DNA from: Agrococcus casei LMG 22410
Lineage (GTDB): Bacteria; Actinomycetota; Actinomycetes; Actinomycetales; Microbacteriaceae
DNA: 64,000 nucleotides
Assembly: GCF_900163565.1 (NCBI RefSeq)
Contig: NZ_FUHU01000020.1
Location: 186,001 to 250,000 of the forward strand
Reading direction: 5' to 3'
Each line of letters begins with the position of its first letter. Position 1 is the first letter of the stretch. Shown here piece after piece: positions 30,055 to 39,969 of the stretch. A model generated the notes under the pieces. The model saw only the letters and a list, made by a program, of their open reading frames with translations. It had not been told where the DNA came from and made no database searches. A program made the position numbers and the translations under genes.

Positions 30055-31179
30055 TTGATCAAGCTCTCAAACAAGAAGGCAGCGCGTCGCGCAATGCTGG
30101 GCGGCGCATCTGCCATCGCCATCGCCAGCCTGCTCGCAGCGTGCGGCACCGCACCCGAAGAAGCTCCCGAAGGCGACGGCGGCAACACCGACGCAGCCGG
30201 CGGCGACAACCTCGCCTGCATGGTCTCCGACTCGGGCGGATTCGACGACAAGTCGTTCAACGAGCTCAGCTACGACGGCCTGCTCTCAGGCTCTGACGCC
30301 AACGGCATCGAGTACAAGACCGCCGAGTCAGAGAACGACACGGTCTACCAGTCGAACATCGAGAGCCTCGTCGCTCAGAACTGCACCGTCATCTTCTCGG
30401 TCGGCTTCCTGCTGAAGGACGCAACCGAGGCAGCGGCTGCCGCCAACCCCGACGTGAACTTCGCCATCATCGACGACAACCAGATCGACGCCGAGAACGT
30501 GCGCCCGCTGATCTACGATGCAGCGCAGCCCGCGTTCATGGCCGGTTACACGGCTGCCTCGTACTCCGAGAGCGGCAAGGTCGCCACCTGGGGCGGCATG
30601 AACATCCCCACCGTCACCGTCTTCATGGATGGCTTCGTCGCGGGTGTCGAGTACTACAACGAGCAGAACGAAGACGATGTCGAGGTGCTCGGCTGGGACC
30701 TCGAGGCTCAGGACGGCTCGTTCACCGGTGGCTTCGAGGCCAACACGCAGGCCAAGTCGATGGCCGAAACGTTCATCTCGCAGGGCGCTGACGTGCTCAT
30801 GCCCGTGGGCGGACCGATCTTCCAGCCCGCTGCTGAGGCTGTCATCGACGCACACGACAACGGCAACGAGCACATCGCGATGATCGGTGTTGACACCGAC
30901 CTCTCGCAGTCGGCTCCGCAGTACGCCGACCTCTTCCTGACCTCGGTCATGAAGGGACTCGCCACTTCGGTCGAAGACGCCATCACTGACACCGTGAACG
31001 GTGAGTTCGACAACACTCCGTTCGTCGGCACGCTCGAGAACGAGGGCGTGAGCCTCGCACCGTTCAATGATTTCGAGGCTGAGCTGCCTGAGGACCTCAT
31101 GGCCGAGCTCGACGAGATCAAGCAGGGCATCATCGACGGATCGATCGAGGTGGGCTCGCCCTCCTCGCCCGCGATCTAG
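30055..31179 (+). CDS. BMP-family nucleoside-binding lipoprotein
   Basis: This 374-residue precursor has a lipobox LAAC at about residues 27-30. The mature part contains MVSDSGGFDDKSFNELSYDG, the family opening in which DDKSFN contacts the nucleoside, and later YTAASYSESGKVATWGGM and VLMPVGGPIFQPAAEAV. The BMP/PnrA family binds purine or pyrimidine nucleosides. It starts with TTG 30055, set by GGAGGA at 30045-30050. It heads the ABC importer genes that follow, with cdd and deoA downstream, supporting nucleosides as ligand. Confidence 0.93.
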   Translation: MIKLSNKKAARRAMLGGASAIAIASLLAACGTAPEEAPEGDGGNTDAAGGDNLACMVSDSGGFDDKSFNELSYDGLLSGSDANGIEYKTAESENDTVYQSNIESLVAQNCTVIFSVGFLLKDATEAAAAANPDVNFAIIDDNQIDAENVRPLIYDAAQPAFMAGYTAASYSESGKVATWGGMNIPTVTVFMDGFVAGVEYYNEQNEDDVEVLGWDLEAQDGSFTGGFEANTQAKSMAETFISQGADVLMPVGGPIFQPAAEAVIDAHDNGNEHIAMIGVDTDLSQSAPQYADLFLTSVMKGLATSVEDAITDTVNGEFDNTPFVGTLENEGVSLAPFNDFEAELPEDLMAELDEIKQGIIDGSIEVGSPSSPAI

Positions 31180-31196
31180 TCACCGACAGCACCCAG

Positions 31197-31226
31197 ACCG
31201 GGAGTCGGCTCGTGTCGACTCCCGGT
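31197..31226 (+). terminator. Terminator after the BMP lipoprotein gene
   Basis: ACCGGGAGTCG and CGACTCCCGGT form an 11-bp perfect stem with an 8-nt loop, followed by TTTCGGTG. It probably reduces transcription into the ABC genes relative to the binding protein. Confidence 0.75.
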
Positions 31227-31251
31227 TTCGGTGTCTCATCAGGTTTTCGGC

Positions 31252-31278
31252 TAGATTCTCTTAGGCGAAACGAAGGGA
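31252..31278 (+). promoter_or_regulatory. -10 box and ribosome site of the nucleoside ABC operon
   Basis: TAGATT at 31252-31257 and AAGGGA at 31273-31278 precede the ATG at 31286. No clear -35 is visible. Confidence 0.45.
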
Positions 31279-31285
31279 CGAAGCG

Positions 31286-32809
31286 ATGACGCTTGAGCTC
31301 AAGGGCATCACCAAGCGCTTTGGCACATTCACGGCGAACGATCGCATCAACCTCAAGATCGAGGCTGGTGAGATCCACTGTCTGCTCGGTGAGAACGGTG
31401 CCGGCAAGTCGACGATGATGAATGTGCTCTACGGCCTCTACCAGGCTGAAGAGGGCGAGATTCTCATTGACGGCAAGCCGCAGCGCTTCCAGGGCCCCGG
31501 CGATGCGATGCGCGCCGGCATCGGCATGGTGCACCAGCACTTCATGCTGATTCCCGTGTTCACTGTCGCCGAGAACGTTCTGCTCGGCCACGAGCGTGAG
31601 CTCGGCGGACTCAAGGGCGCTCGAAAAGCTGTCGTCGAGCTGTCGAAGCGGTTCGGGTTCGACATCGACCCGGATGCGCTGGTGCAGGATCTGCCGGTCG
31701 GCGTGCAGCAGCGCGTCGAGATCATCAAGGCGCTTTCGCTCGATGCTCGGGTGCTCGTGTTCGACGAGCCCACTGCAGTGCTCACGCCGCAAGAGACCGA
31801 CGAGCTGATGAATGTCATGCGTCAGCTGCGCGACGACGGCACAGCGATCGTCTTCATCACGCACAAGCTGCGTGAGGTTCGCGAGGTCGCTGACAGAATC
31901 ACCGTCATCCGCCTTGGCAAGATCGTCGGCTCCGCCGAGCCCACGGCGAGCAGCAACGAGCTCGCGTCGCTGATGGTCGGCCGCGATGTCTCACTCACTG
32001 TCGACAAAGACGACGCGAAGTTCACAGACAAGAAGCTTGAGGTCACAGTGCTCACAGTGCTTGACCGCATTGGACAGAAGGTCGTCAACGATGTCTCATT
32101 CGAGGTGCGAGGCGGAGAAGTCCTGTGCATCGCGGGTGTGCAGGGCAATGGCCAGACTGAGCTGACCGAGGCGATCATCGGTCTCGAGAAGCCCGCATCG
32201 GGCAGCATCTCGCTCAGCGGCAGGCGATTGACAGGCAAGTCGGTGCGCGAAGTGCTCGACTCAGGTGTCGGGTTTGTGCCCGAAGATCGCAAGGTCGACG
32301 GCCTCGTCTCAGAGTTCTCAGTGTCTGAGAACATCATGCTCGACCGCTACAAGGGAGCACCGTTCGTCAAGGCGGGCACCATCGACTTCGCGACTCGCAA
32401 CGAATTCGCCGAGCAGGCGAAGACCGACTACGACGTTCGCGCGCAGAGCATCCACTCGCCGGCTGGCTCGCTCTCGGGCGGAAACCAGCAGAAGGTTGTG
32501 CTGGCGCGCGAGCTGGGTCGAAAGCTCGAGCTCTTCGTCGCCTCGCAACCCACCCGCGGGCTCGACGTCGGATCGATCGAGTTCGTGCACAAGCAGATCA
32601 TCGCAACGCGTGACACAGGGATTCCCGTGGTGGTCGTGTCAACAGAGCTCGACGAGGTCATCGGCCTCGCAGATCGCATCGCAGTGATGTACCGCGGCGG
32701 CATCGTCGGCATCGTGCCGGCCGACACCGACCGCGAAGACCTAGGTCTGATGATGGCGGGCGAAATGCCTGAGCATCTCAAGGCAGCGGCTGAGGAGGCT
32801 GCAGCATGA
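31286..32809 (+). CDS. Nucleoside ABC importer ATPase (two fused ATP-binding domains)
   Basis: This 507-residue protein has two ABC domains. The first has Walker A GENGAGKST, signature-like LPVGVQQRVEI and Walker B VLVFDEP. In the second, Walker A is degenerate (GVQGNGQTE), the signature is LSGGNQQK and Walker B is replaced by LFVASQPTRGLD. That asymmetry is normal for the BMP/ribose-type importer ATPases (NupA/YufO group). It overlaps the next permease gene by 4 nt. Confidence 0.93.
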   Translation: MTLELKGITKRFGTFTANDRINLKIEAGEIHCLLGENGAGKSTMMNVLYGLYQAEEGEILIDGKPQRFQGPGDAMRAGIGMVHQHFMLIPVFTVAENVLLGHERELGGLKGARKAVVELSKRFGFDIDPDALVQDLPVGVQQRVEIIKALSLDARVLVFDEPTAVLTPQETDELMNVMRQLRDDGTAIVFITHKLREVREVADRITVIRLGKIVGSAEPTASSNELASLMVGRDVSLTVDKDDAKFTDKKLEVTVLTVLDRIGQKVVNDVSFEVRGGEVLCIAGVQGNGQTELTEAIIGLEKPASGSISLSGRRLTGKSVREVLDSGVGFVPEDRKVDGLVSEFSVSENIMLDRYKGAPFVKAGTIDFATRNEFAEQAKTDYDVRAQSIHSPAGSLSGGNQQKVVLARELGRKLELFVASQPTRGLDVGSIEFVHKQIIATRDTGIPVVVVSTELDEVIGLADRIAVMYRGGIVGIVPADTDREDLGLMMAGEMPEHLKAAAEEAAA

Positions 32810-34023
32810 GCGAACAGTTGGCAAAGCAGGCGGCTCCGCCCCCGCCTGAAGGCGAAGAGCAGGTCGACCGTTCTCGGGAGTTCATGCAGCGACTGATGAC
32901 CGGCACTCCGATGCTCTCGGTGCTCGCGGTTGTCGCGTCGCTCGTGCTCGGTGCACTGCTGATCGCCTTCACCGACGAGCGTGTGGCGAAGACCGCAGGC
33001 TACTTCTTCGCGCGGCCCACCGACATGCTGCAGGCACTCTGGGACTCAGTCGCCGGTGCATACACAGCGATGTTCCAAGGCTCGATCCTCAACATCAATC
33101 GCATCGACACGCTGCAGCAGGCGCTGACACCGGTGTCGAACACGTTCTACTACGCGGCACCGCTGATCATCGCGGGGCTCGGCGTTGCGATCGCCTTCAA
33201 GGTCGGCCTGTTCAACATCGGCGGGCAGGGGCAGATGCTCGTCGGCGCTGCTGTTGCAGGCTGGATCGGCTTCTCGGTCGAAATGCCGCCGATCATCCAC
33301 GTCACTGTCGCACTCATCGCCGGAATCGGAGCCGCTGCGATCTGGGGCGGCATCGTCGGCCTGCTGAAGGCCCGCACTGGCGCTCACGAGGTGATCCTGA
33401 CGATCATGCTCAACTACGTCGCCTACTGGGCGCTCGTGTATGCGCTGCGCTCGCCAGACCTGCTGCGCAACCCAGACAACAACAACCCGATCACTCCGGG
33501 CATGCTCGAAACGGCCATCCTCAATCCGCTCCCCGGCTTCAAAGTGCACGCAGGCTTCCTGATTGCGCTGGCAGTCGTGGTGCTCTACTGGTGGTTCATC
33601 GAACGCTCGAGCCTCGGATTCCAGTTCCGCACCGTCGGCCTCAACCCGGCGGCGGCCAAAATGGCAGGCATGAACGTCGGCCTCATCACGACCCTTGCGA
33701 TGCTCTTCGCCGGAGCCTTCATGGGACTCGCCGGCGGCATCCAGGTGACTGGTCAGGTGACAACCGGGTTCACGTCGCACATCGACGCAGGCATCGGGTT
33801 CGATGCGATCACCGTCGCGCTGCTGGGCCGGTCGTCTCCGTGGGGAACCCTGATCGCCGGCATCCTGTTCGGCGCTCTCAAGGCTGGTGGCTACAACATG
33901 GCCGCGGCTGAGGGTGTGCCGATCGACCTGGTGCTCGTGCTGCAGTCGTTCATTGTTCTCTTCATCGCAGCGCCCGCGCTGGTGAAGACGATCTTCTTCC
34001 TGCCGAAGGGAGGCCGCAAATGA
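32806..34023 (+). CDS. Nucleoside ABC importer permease, first subunit
   Basis: This 405-residue membrane protein of the BPD_transp_2 family has about eight to ten helices. Typical motifs are GLGVAIAFKVGLFNIGGQGQ and EVILTIMLNYVAYWAL, then FRTVGLNPAAAKMAGMNVG. It pairs with the permease at 34020 (NupB/YufP-like). A charged cytoplasmic N-terminus of about 35 residues precedes the first helix. ATGA overlaps on both sides show a single operon. Confidence 0.92.
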   Translation: MSEQLAKQAAPPPPEGEEQVDRSREFMQRLMTGTPMLSVLAVVASLVLGALLIAFTDERVAKTAGYFFARPTDMLQALWDSVAGAYTAMFQGSILNINRIDTLQQALTPVSNTFYYAAPLIIAGLGVAIAFKVGLFNIGGQGQMLVGAAVAGWIGFSVEMPPIIHVTVALIAGIGAAAIWGGIVGLLKARTGAHEVILTIMLNYVAYWALVYALRSPDLLRNPDNNNPITPGMLETAILNPLPGFKVHAGFLIALAVVVLYWWFIERSSLGFQFRTVGLNPAAAKMAGMNVGLITTLAMLFAGAFMGLAGGIQVTGQVTTGFTSHIDAGIGFDAITVALLGRSSPWGTLIAGILFGALKAGGYNMAAAEGVPIDLVLVLQSFIVLFIAAPALVKTIFFLPKGGRK

Positions 34024-35333
34024 GCAGCGAAGCACCCTCGACAGACACATCGAAGGCAGCTGAGGGCACCCACCAGCCCGACACCGAGGTTCATCTCGAG
34101 CGTGTCGTGGTGCGCAAATGGCGCCCTGCGATCGCCCTCGCGGCGCTCACAGTCGTGGCGTTCGTGCTGACGGTCGGATTCGGCACTGACGAGAGCACCA
34201 CGTTCAGCTTCGCGAAGGGCAGCGACTTCTTCTCGATTCCGGCAGTTGCGCTCGGTGTGCGAGTCATCGGCATCGTGTCGACGCTTGTCATGGCGGCGAT
34301 CACTGGCATCGCCGTCTGGCGCACCCTCGCCCGCAAGCGCGTCTGGGGTTGGCTGTACGTCGTGTTCGGCGCCTTCTTCGCGGTCGATTTCCTCACCTGG
34401 GCCGGGTCTGGCAGCCAGTTCTCGTTCACCGACCTCATGATCTCGACGGTCGCCCTGTCGGTGCCCCTGATCTTCGGTGCCCTCGGCGGCGTGATCTCTG
34501 AGCGTGCGGGAATCGTGAACATCGCGATCGAGGCGCAGCTCCTCTCGGGTGCGTTCTCAGGTGCCCTCGTCGCCTCGATCACCGGCAACACATACGTCGG
34601 TCTTCTCGCCGCTATGGTCGCCGGCATGCTCGTGTCGTTCGTGCTCGCAGCCTTCGCGATCAAGTACCTCGTCGAGCAGGTCATTGTCGGTGTCGTGCTC
34701 AACGTGCTCGTCGTCGGCCTCACAGGCTTCTTCTACTCGTCGGTGCTGTCATCGTCGCCCGAGCTGAACAACCCCGACCGGCTTCCGGCGATAGCGCTTC
34801 CTCTGCTGTCGAAGATCCCGGTCATCGGGCCGACGCTGTTCAACCAGACGATCATCGTCTACGCGATGTACGTCGCGGTTGTCGTGATCACCTGGGCGAT
34901 GTTCAACTCGACCTGGGGTCTTCGCCTTCGATCGCTCGGCGAGCACCCGCTGGCTGCTGACACTGTCGGCATCAAGGTCGGCAGGTGGCGCTTCTGGAAC
35001 GTCTCGCTCGCAGGAGCGATCGCGGGTCTCGGAGGGGCATACTTCACACTCGACCAGACCGGCCAGTTCACGAAGGAGATGACGGGCGGCCTGGGCTACA
35101 TCGCGCTCGCCGCAGTCATCTTCGGAAAGTGGCACCCGCTCAAGGCGACGTTCGCGGCGCTGCTGTTCGGCTTCGCGAGGGCGCTGCAGCAGACGCTGTC
35201 GGCGGCCGGAAGCCAGGTGCCCAGCGAAGTGCTGCTGATGCTGCCGTACGTCATCACGATCCTCGCGGTGACCGGGTTCATCGGGCTCTCGCGTGCGCCT
35301 GCCGCCAGCGGCAAACCGTACGCGAAGCAATAG
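34020..35333 (+). CDS. Nucleoside ABC importer permease, second subunit
   Basis: This 437-residue permease of the BPD_transp_2 family (NupC/YufQ-like) has GVISERAGIVNIAIEAQLLSGAF in adjacent pieces, GLRLRSLGEHPLAADTVGI and GLGYIALAAVIFGKWHPLKA. The N-terminal about 130 residues with two or three extra helices are longer than in the Bacillus homologue. It overlaps the first permease by 4 nt. Its stop codon TAG is also the first three bases of the -10 box of cdd. Confidence 0.92.
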   Translation: MSSEAPSTDTSKAAEGTHQPDTEVHLERVVVRKWRPAIALAALTVVAFVLTVGFGTDESTTFSFAKGSDFFSIPAVALGVRVIGIVSTLVMAAITGIAVWRTLARKRVWGWLYVVFGAFFAVDFLTWAGSGSQFSFTDLMISTVALSVPLIFGALGGVISERAGIVNIAIEAQLLSGAFSGALVASITGNTYVGLLAAMVAGMLVSFVLAAFAIKYLVEQVIVGVVLNVLVVGLTGFFYSSVLSSSPELNNPDRLPAIALPLLSKIPVIGPTLFNQTIIVYAMYVAVVVITWAMFNSTWGLRLRSLGEHPLAADTVGIKVGRWRFWNVSLAGAIAGLGGAYFTLDQTGQFTKEMTGGLGYIALAAVIFGKWHPLKATFAALLFGFARALQQTLSAAGSQVPSEVLLMLPYVITILAVTGFIGLSRAPAASGKPYAKQ

Positions 35334-35336
35334 TGT
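35331..35336 (+). promoter_or_regulatory. -10 box of cdd, leaderless
   Basis: TAGTGT begins at the stop codon of the preceding permease and ends 7 nt before the ATG at 35344. Confidence 0.55.
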
Positions 35337-35343
35337 GACAGGC

Positions 35344-35753
35344 ATGAGCGAGAACTCGATCGACTGGGATGCGCTGACCGAGGCTGCCCTCGCGGCGACC
35401 AAGAAGGCCTACGTGCCGTACTCGGCCTACCCGGTCGGCGCTGCGGCATTCGCCGACGACGGCCGGCTGGTTTCTGGCTGCAACATCGAGAACGCCGCAT
35501 ACGGCGTCACGCTGTGCGCCGAATGCTCGCTCGTGTCAGAGCTGTTCATGACGGGCGGCGGCACGATCGCCGCGTTCGTGTGCGTCAACGGCGACGGCGA
35601 CGTCATCATGCCGTGCGGGCGCTGCCGACAGCTGCTCAACGAGCACTCGACTGCCGAGACTCGCCTCATGACTGTGTCGGGCATCCGCACCATGAACGAA
35701 GTGCTGCCCGACGCGTTCGGCCCGAGCGCACTCGATGACTACCGAAAGGACTC

Positions 35754-35757
<4 letters not shown>
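35344..35757 (+). CDS. cdd: Cytidine deaminase
   Basis: This 137-residue zinc enzyme has the substrate segment GCNIENAAYG, the catalytic CAEC (zinc Cys and proton-shuttling Glu) and the second zinc motif PCGRCRQ. It deaminates cytidine and deoxycytidine to the uridines. Length is right for the tetrameric bacterial form. ATG 35344 is chosen because the product then begins MSENSIDWDALTE; the longer frame lies within the permease gene. It overlaps deoA by 4 nt. Confidence 0.96.
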
Positions 35758-37049
<1,292 letters not shown>

Positions 37050-37100
37050 ACGTCCAGCGTTCTTGAGGCAGCCTGCCAGGGGCCGACCAGCGCGCCCTCC

Positions 37101-37106
37101 TACTGT
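37101..37106 (+). promoter_or_regulatory. -10 box of the small membrane protein gene at 37114
   Basis: TACTGT ends 7 nt before the ATG at 37114, with no ribosome site between. Confidence 0.5.
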
Positions 37107-37113
37107 TGAGAGC

Positions 37114-37689
37114 ATGACCCCAGTCAGCCCTGCGCCTGCATCGCGCATCCGTGCTGTTCCGACCATTCTGTTCGGGGCACTGTGGGGTGCGCTGCAGTCG
37201 GTGCTGCTGGTGCTGGCCTTCGGCGTGCTGCCTGACGCGCTCGAACTGATTGACGACAGTACCGAAGACGGATGTGGCTGCGGGCAGGACCCGATCTTCA
37301 CCACGACAATGTCGGGCCTGACTGAAGTCGTGCCGGTTCTGGTGTTGCCTCTGGCGGCGTCCGCGGCGCTGGCAGGTGCCGTGGGGTGGCTCTGGGCGAA
37401 GCGTCGTGGCGGTGTCGCATCACGACACGGCGCGTGGTACGGCGCCGCATTCGCGCTGATGACGGCGCTCCTGCTGCCTGCGGTGGCGCTGCTCATCCAC
37501 ATCGCATCGGGTGCTTGGGGCGACATCGACTGGCCCACGATGGTCGGACCGACCGCCGCTGGCCTCGCGCTGGTTCCCCTCTCGGCCCTCGCCGGCTGGA
37601 CCATCGTTCGTGTGCAGCGCCCGCGCATCCGCGATTCCGACCCCGCCAGTGACACCTCAGACGACACAATCGTGACCGAATCGGCATAG
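37114..37689 (+). CDS. Small membrane protein, first of three tandem relatives
   Basis: I do not recognise this 191-residue protein. It has about four helices: FGALWGALQSVLLVLAFGVL, VVPVLVLPLAASAALAGAVGWL, AFALMTALLLPAVALLIHIA and TAAGLALVPLSALAGWTIV. An outside loop contains CGCG, and the tail is acidic. The first helix shares the G-[AT]-L-W-G motif and general layout with the proteins at 37732 and 38292. A leaderless promoter suggests independent expression inside the nucleoside cluster. Confidence 0.75.
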   Translation: MTPVSPAPASRIRAVPTILFGALWGALQSVLLVLAFGVLPDALELIDDSTEDGCGCGQDPIFTTTMSGLTEVVPVLVLPLAASAALAGAVGWLWAKRRGGVASRHGAWYGAAFALMTALLLPAVALLIHIASGAWGDIDWPTMVGPTAAGLALVPLSALAGWTIVRVQRPRIRDSDPASDTSDDTIVTESA

Positions 37690-37719
37690 AAACCGGGCTT
37701 GCCGCAGCGCGCATCCGCG

Positions 37720-37725
37720 TAGCCT
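37720..37725 (+). promoter_or_regulatory. -10 box of the small membrane protein gene at 37732
   Basis: TAGCCT ends 6 nt before the GTG at 37732. Confidence 0.5.
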
Positions 37726-37731
37726 CGAAGA

Positions 37732-38232
37732 GTGGGGTCCAAGAGCAGCGAACGAGCCGGAAACCGCCGGCTTCTCCTTGCCCGCGGGACCCTCTGGGGC
37801 GCCCTCGCAGGGGCCTCGACACTCGTCGGCGCAATGGGCTTCAACCTTGCATCCGGCGGTCGCGCGTGGTCGTTCGAATCGGCTGCGGTCTTCGCTGCTC
37901 CGGCGCTCCTGGTCGGTGCGCTCTGCGGCCTCCTGGTCGCCGCTGTCGGCTGGCGCTTCGTGCGTCGTCGCCTGCAGACGGCATCGCAGCGAGCGAGTCT
38001 CGTGCTCATCGTCGCCCTCTCGGCTGCCGTGCCGATCGCGGTCGTCGCGCTGGGGCTGGCCTGGTTCGCCGAGATCAGCGACACCGGCTTCATGCCGACG
38101 TTCGCGGTCTGGATGCTCGTGCTGGCACCCGCTCTGCCTGTCTGCCTGTTCGCCATCTGGCACACGCGGCGCTCGCTGCTGCGACGCGAGAACGCGGTGA
38201 CGCAGTGCATGCCGGTGATTCCGACGACCTGA
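37732..38232 (+). CDS. Small membrane protein, second of three tandem relatives
   Basis: This 166-residue protein starts with GTG and has four predicted helices after a basic N-terminus: ARGTLWGALAGASTLVGAMG, AAPALLVGALCGLLVAAVGW, IVALSAAVPIAVVALGLAWF and TFAVWMLVLAPALPVCLFAIW. It shares RG-T-LWG, DTGFM and FAIW with the 38292 protein (RGALWG, DTGFI, FAIW), so the two look like diverged duplicates. Function is unknown. Confidence 0.75.
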   Translation: MGSKSSERAGNRRLLLARGTLWGALAGASTLVGAMGFNLASGGRAWSFESAAVFAAPALLVGALCGLLVAAVGWRFVRRRLQTASQRASLVLIVALSAAVPIAVVALGLAWFAEISDTGFMPTFAVWMLVLAPALPVCLFAIWHTRRSLLRRENAVTQCMPVIPTT

Positions 38233-38278
38233 CCCGACGCGTCACGACGATCCAGCGCTGACGGCCCGCATCCGCAAC

Positions 38279-38284
38279 TAGACT
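38279..38284 (+). promoter_or_regulatory. -10 box of the small membrane protein gene at 38292
   Basis: TAGACT ends 7 nt before the ATG at 38292. Confidence 0.55.
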
Positions 38285-38291
38285 GGCCCCT

Positions 38292-38792
38292 ATGGCTAGA
38301 GACGGACTGCGCGGCGACTCTCCGCTGATCTTCGTCATCATCCGCGGCGCGCTGTGGGGCGTGGTCGGCGGGCTGATCGCGCTCATCATGACCGAGCTGC
38401 TGGGTCTCATCTCGACCGGCGCTCGCTCGCTCGGCATCCCGACCCTCGCAGGCGGCGTGCCGGCAGTCGCCACGGGTCTGCTCGCAGGCGTGCTCGTGGC
38501 GATCACCGCACACTCGGTGGTCGGGCGTCGTGAGGCGGATGCGCAGCTGCAGTCGCTGCAGCGCGTCGTCGGGGTGCTCACTGCGGTCATCGCCTTTGCG
38601 GTCGGCCTCGCCGCGCTGCTGTGGCTGCAGGCCGACACCGGCTTCATCTCGGGCGTCTTCCACTGGATCATGAGCATCGGCATGCTCGCGCTCGGCATCT
38701 GCGTGCCGGTCACAGGCTTCGCCATCTGGGCGGCCGGCAAGACGTATGCGGGGTACCAGCTGCGCTTTGTCGAGCAGGGGCAGCGACCGTGA
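38292..38792 (+). CDS. Small membrane protein, third of three tandem relatives
   Basis: This 166-residue protein has helices VIIRGALWGVVGGLIALIM, GVPAVATGLLAGVLVAITAH, VVGVLTAVIAFAVGLAALLW and WIMSIGMLALGICVPVTGFA. It has the same length as its upstream neighbour and aligns with it by eye from the first helix (RGALWG) to the last (FAIW). A charged loop (GRREADAQLQSLQR) separates helices two and three. No family is recognised. It lies 79 bp before add. Confidence 0.75.
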   Translation: MARDGLRGDSPLIFVIIRGALWGVVGGLIALIMTELLGLISTGARSLGIPTLAGGVPAVATGLLAGVLVAITAHSVVGRREADAQLQSLQRVVGVLTAVIAFAVGLAALLWLQADTGFISGVFHWIMSIGMLALGICVPVTGFAIWAAGKTYAGYQLRFVEQGQRP

Positions 38793-38837
38793 GAATCGCA
38801 ATGTGCCAGAGTTCACTTTCAAGAACCGGGCGCTGGG

Positions 38838-38862
38838 TACAATGGCGGCGGAGAGCAGGGGA
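38838..38862 (+). promoter_or_regulatory. -10 box and ribosome site of add
   Basis: TACAAT at 38838-38843 is one base from the consensus -10; AGGGGAG at 38856-38862 precedes the ATG at 38872 by 9 nt. Confidence 0.55.
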
Positions 38863-38871
38863 GCGTGCATC

Positions 38872-39969
38872 ATGGACGATGACTTCATGACCGATGGGAT
38901 CGATGCCGTCGCCATCCCCAAGGTGAGCCTCCACGACCATCTCGACGGGGCCCTCAGGCCCGAGACGATTCTCGACCTGGCTGACGAAGCCGGCGTCGAC
39001 GTGCCTGCAGACGATGCAGATGCACTGGCCGACTGGTTCGTCGACTCTGCCAACTCCGGCTCGCTGACCGAGTACCTCGAGACCTTCGCCGTCACGACAG
39101 CGGTGCTGCAGACGGCCGAGAGCCTCGAGCGCGCAGCTCGCGAGTACGTGCTCGACCTCGCCGACGACGGCGTCGTCTACGGCGAAGTCCGGTGGGCTCC
39201 CGAGCAGCATCTGCAGCAGGGCCTCACGCTCGACGAGGCTGTCGCCGCGGTGCGTCGCGGTCTCGAAGACGGCATGGACGAGACCGACGAGGATGTGCGG
39301 GTGCAGCAGCTGCTGTGCGGCATGCGACAGGGCGATCGGGTGGATGAGATCGCTCGGCTCGCAGTGCGGCACCGTGCCCGCGGGGTGGCCGGCTTCGACA
39401 TCGCCGGCCCCGAAGACGGCTTTGCCCCTTCGCGGTTCGCTGGCACCTTCGACTATCTGGCGAAGGAGTTCATGCCGGTTACGGTGCACGCGGGCGAGGC
39501 AGCCGGCCTCGACTCGATTCGCGAGGCCCTCACGGTCGGCCGCGCGCTGCGCCTCGGGCACGGCGTGCGCATCGCAGAAGACATCGAGGTGTCTGACGAG
39601 CGCGACGCGCTGCAGGTGATGCTCGGCCAGACTGCCGAGTGGGTCAAAGACCGCGGCATCGCACTCGAGCTGTCGGTCACGAGCAACCTCGGCACCGGCG
39701 CGATCGAGCAGTGGGGCGACGACGTGCGCTCGCATCCGATCGACCTGCTGTTCCAGCTCGGATTCAAGGTCACGGTCAACACCGACAACCGCCTGCAGAG
39801 CGGCACGACCCTCTCACGGGAGCTGAGCATCCTGTCTGACGCCTTCGGCTACGACCTGATCGACCACGAGGCGCTGCAGCTGCATGCGGCTGCAGCTGCC
39901 TTCCTGCCGGTCGACGAGCGCGAAGAGCTGGCCGACATCATCTCTGACGGATTCGACGACCTGCAATGA
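38872..39969 (+). CDS. add: Adenosine deaminase
   Basis: This 365-residue zinc hydrolase has the HxH zinc motif in SLHDHLDGALRPET, GEVRWAPEQH, GFDIAGPED, the catalytic HAGE in VTVHAGEAAG, RLGHGVRI, ELSVTSNLGTGAI and the zinc aspartate in VNTDNR. The residue after that aspartate is Asn where many enzymes have Asp; I recall the same NTDN in other actinobacterial homologues, so activity is still expected. It converts adenosine and deoxyadenosine to inosines, the substrates for PunA. It overlaps the PTS IIA gene by 4 nt. Confidence 0.93.
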   Translation: MDDDFMTDGIDAVAIPKVSLHDHLDGALRPETILDLADEAGVDVPADDADALADWFVDSANSGSLTEYLETFAVTTAVLQTAESLERAAREYVLDLADDGVVYGEVRWAPEQHLQQGLTLDEAVAAVRRGLEDGMDETDEDVRVQQLLCGMRQGDRVDEIARLAVRHRARGVAGFDIAGPEDGFAPSRFAGTFDYLAKEFMPVTVHAGEAAGLDSIREALTVGRALRLGHGVRIAEDIEVSDERDALQVMLGQTAEWVKDRGIALELSVTSNLGTGAIEQWGDDVRSHPIDLLFQLGFKVTVNTDNRLQSGTTLSRELSILSDAFGYDLIDHEALQLHAAAAAFLPVDEREELADIISDGFDDLQ

